This document shows, piece after piece, positions 62,406 to 64,000 of a DNA stretch of 64,000 nucleotides. Made by a program: the position numbers and the translations under genes. The number at the start of each line of letters is the position of its first letter. Positions within the stretch are counted from its first letter, which is position 1. Under the pieces are notes generated by a model. The model ran no database searches, was not told the DNA's origin, and saw only the letters and a list, made by a program, of their open reading frames with translations. The stretch is from Mycobacterium parmense (GTDB lineage Bacteria > Actinomycetota > Actinomycetes > Mycobacteriales > Mycobacteriaceae): contig NZ_AP022614.1 in the NCBI RefSeq assembly GCF_010730575.1, forward strand, positions 1,550,001 to 1,614,000. Direction: 5' to 3'.

Positions 62406-64000
62406 CTGTCACCTGTCAGGATCTTGTTCAGAACGTAATCGTCGTCCTCACCCAGATCGGGAGCGCCCCTTTCGATCCGAGCCGCGGACCGCGTCATCCG
62501 CCATGACGGGCCGACTATCGGGCGCTGGCCTTCGCGGTGGTCGGAGACAAAGCGATACAACTCCCGGTCCCAAAGCCGTTGATCTGCGATGACTTCGGGC
62601 GCCGTGGCGCTCTTGCACGCCGCGACACCCACCGCGCGCAGGCACCGTGCCAGCTGTTCGGCGTCCCGCCCACGCGTGAGCCCCGCCAGCTCGGCATCCA
62701 GGGCGTCGGCGTTCGCGTGCCGCTGCTGGGCCGTGGCGTAGCGGCGGGCCAGTCCGGCGGCGTCGAGCCCGTCGCACAGCCGCCGCCATTCGCCGTCGTC
62801 GGCGACCGCGATGGCGATCCAGGCGCCGTCCGCGCACGGGTAACACCCGTGCGGGCACATGTCGGGATGCCGGTTGCCCTGCGGCGCCAGGCGTTGCCCG
62901 GTCAGGCTCTGCTCGAGCAGGCAGTCGCCGATCATCGTGGACAGGGTTTCGACCGCCGAGACGTCGACGAATTGGCCCGCCCCGGACAGTTCGCGGTGCA
63001 GCAAGGCGACCACGGCGGCGTACGCGGCGGCCGCGCCGACCGTGGAATCCCCGTAGCGCATGCTGCTGCCCAGCGGCGGCCCACCCGGATAGCCGACCAG
63101 CGAGGCCAGCCCGGCCAGCGCGGCAAAGCATGGCGCATAACCGGTTTGGTGACCCGAGGGCCCATCGTTGCCCCACATCTTGATGGACACCGATACGATG
63201 TCCGGCTTCAGTCGAGCGAGGTCCCGGTAACCCAGGCCCTGGCGCTCCATCGCGCCGGGCCGCAGGTTGTTGACGACGATGTCGCTGCGGGCGATCAGTT
63301 CCCGCAGCCGGGCCATGCCCTCGTCGGACTTGATGTCCAGGTCGACGCTGAGGATCTCGGGGTTGATGCTGAGGAAGAACGGCGCGTGGTTGATGTCGGT
63401 TCCGCCGTAGGAGCGCATCTCCTCGGGACTGGCGGCGGTCTCGACCTTGATGACTTCGGCGCCCAGCATCGCCAGCAGCTTGCCCGCATAGGGACCGGCC
63501 CACACCTTCGTGAGCTCGACCACGCGCACCCCTTCCAGCGGTCCCCCGCGCGAGTCCCGGGGCGCCTTGAGTTGCGGCGACCGCACCGTGGGGCGCGACC
63601 GTGGGGTGTCGAGGCCGGCCAGGACCGCGTCGGTGTGCTCGCCGAGCCCTGGCGCGGCACGGACGATCCGGGCGGGCGAGCCACTCAGCGCGTACGGCAC
63701 GGTCGGATACGCCGCATCACCGAGTACGGGATGGTGAACCCGCTGGAAGAATCCGCGGTGCAGGTACTGCGGCAGGCCGTGCAGGTCGGCGGGCTCGTTC
63801 ACCGGCACCAGGGGAACGCCAAGCCGTTGGGCCTGATCGGAGGCGCTGTCTTTCGACAGTCCCCGGACCCACGTCGCGAACCCTTGTCGAAACGCCGCGA
63901 CCTTCTCCGGTGTCACGGAGAATTCGAGCCAGTCGTCGTCGAACGCTTCGAGCCACTTCGGGTGGTCCAGCAGTTCTTTCACACCCAGCCAGTGGGAGCG
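62402..64000 (-). CDS. Fused tandem CaiB/BaiF CoA-transferase (5' end off the window)
   Basis: The frame is open to the right edge, so only the last ~532 residues are seen. It shows the tail of one class III CoA-transferase domain (WLEAFDDDWLEFSVTPEKV, HPVLGDAAYPTVPY) followed by a second complete domain (EGVRVVELTKVWAGPYAGKLLAMLGAEVIKVE; NNLRPGAMERQGLGY). Two-domain CoA-transferases are known in actinobacterial catabolism, such as of steroids. The stop overlaps the SDR ATG. Confidence 0.87.
   Translation of the reverse strand, partial: RSHWLGVKELLDHPKWLEAFDDDWLEFSVTPEKVAAFRQGFATWVRGLSKDSASDQAQRLGVPLVPVNEPADLHGLPQYLHRGFFQRVHHPVLGDAAYPTVPYALSGSPARIVRAAPGLGEHTDAVLAGLDTPRSRPTVRSPQLKAPRDSRGGPLEGVRVVELTKVWAGPYAGKLLAMLGAEVIKVETAASPEEMRSYGGTDINHAPFFLSINPEILSVDLDIKSDEGMARLRELIARSDIVVNNLRPGAMERQGLGYRDLARLKPDIVSVSIKMWGNDGPSGHQTGYAPCFAALAGLASLVGYPGGPPLGSSMRYGDSTVGAAAAYAAVVALLHRELSGAGQFVDVSAVETLSTMIGDCLLEQSLTGQRLAPQGNRHPDMCPHGCYPCADGAWIAIAVADDGEWRRLCDGLDAAGLARRYATAQQRHANADALDAELAGLTRGRDAEQLARCLRAVGVAACKSATAPEVIADQRLWDRELYRFVSDHREGQRPIVGPSWRMTRSAARIERGAPDLGEDDDYVLNKILTGDR

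Overview
The window is about 68% GC by eye and reads as a slow-growing Mycobacterium, most like a Mycobacterium avium complex member or close environmental relative. The strongest evidence is a complete-looking ESX-5 (type VII secretion) locus, which is restricted to slow growers, together with PE, PPE and Esx proteins, a mycofactocin-type dehydrogenase, a deazaflavin (F420) nitroreductase-family protein, WS/DGAT, DUF732 and 13E12-family genes. The species call is an inference. I saw no rRNA, tRNA, CRISPR array or insertion sequence.

Positions 1-19181 hold ESX-5, mostly on the minus strand. Reading in the direction of transcription the order is eccB5, eccC5, (cyp143 on the plus strand, then ferredoxin), PPE25-like, PE18-like, PPE26-like, a further PPE, PPE27-like, PE19-like, esxM-like, esxN-like, espG5, eccD5 and mycP5, which runs off the left edge. 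This is the M. tuberculosis Rv1782-Rv1796 order with one PPE gene more. Strong hairpins sit at three places inside the gene string, and phased GTTCAY repeats lie upstream of PPE25 and PE18, with related sequence upstream of PE19.

Positions 19562-29499 carry the conserved neighbourhood next to ESX-5: malQ diverging from eccB5, small secreted or membrane proteins, a DUF4407 membrane protein, a DAPG-hydrolase-like enzyme overlapping an FAD-linked oxidase, and an ANTAR protein. Then come a wax ester synthase/DGAT and a small redox-type module (CsoR/CstR-like repressor, DUF302 protein, AhpD-like protein) with three copies of one operator.

Positions 32479-43610 form a catabolic cluster: CoA-transferase, mycofactocin-coupled dehydrogenase, two-subunit keto-acid dehydrogenase E1, a free-standing lipoyl domain, enoyl-CoA hydratase, acyl-CoA ligase, Rieske oxygenase alpha subunit, KstD-like flavoprotein and a second hydratase. 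Together they would activate, hydroxylate, dehydrogenate and cleave an unidentified carboxylic acid, probably cyclic.

Positions 43671-64000 are a mixed region: methyltransferase, two TetR regulators with leaderless signals, a duplicated YbjQ-type protein, dehydrogenases, a SigF-family sigma factor behind a 22-codon upstream frame, two lipoproteins, a TetR-P450-dehydrogenase group, a broken amidohydrolase, a pair of M24 peptidase homologues of which one has lost most metal ligands, a 13E12/HNH protein running into its convergent neighbour, and an overlapping kinase, dehydrogenase and fused CoA-transferase group that is cut by the right edge.
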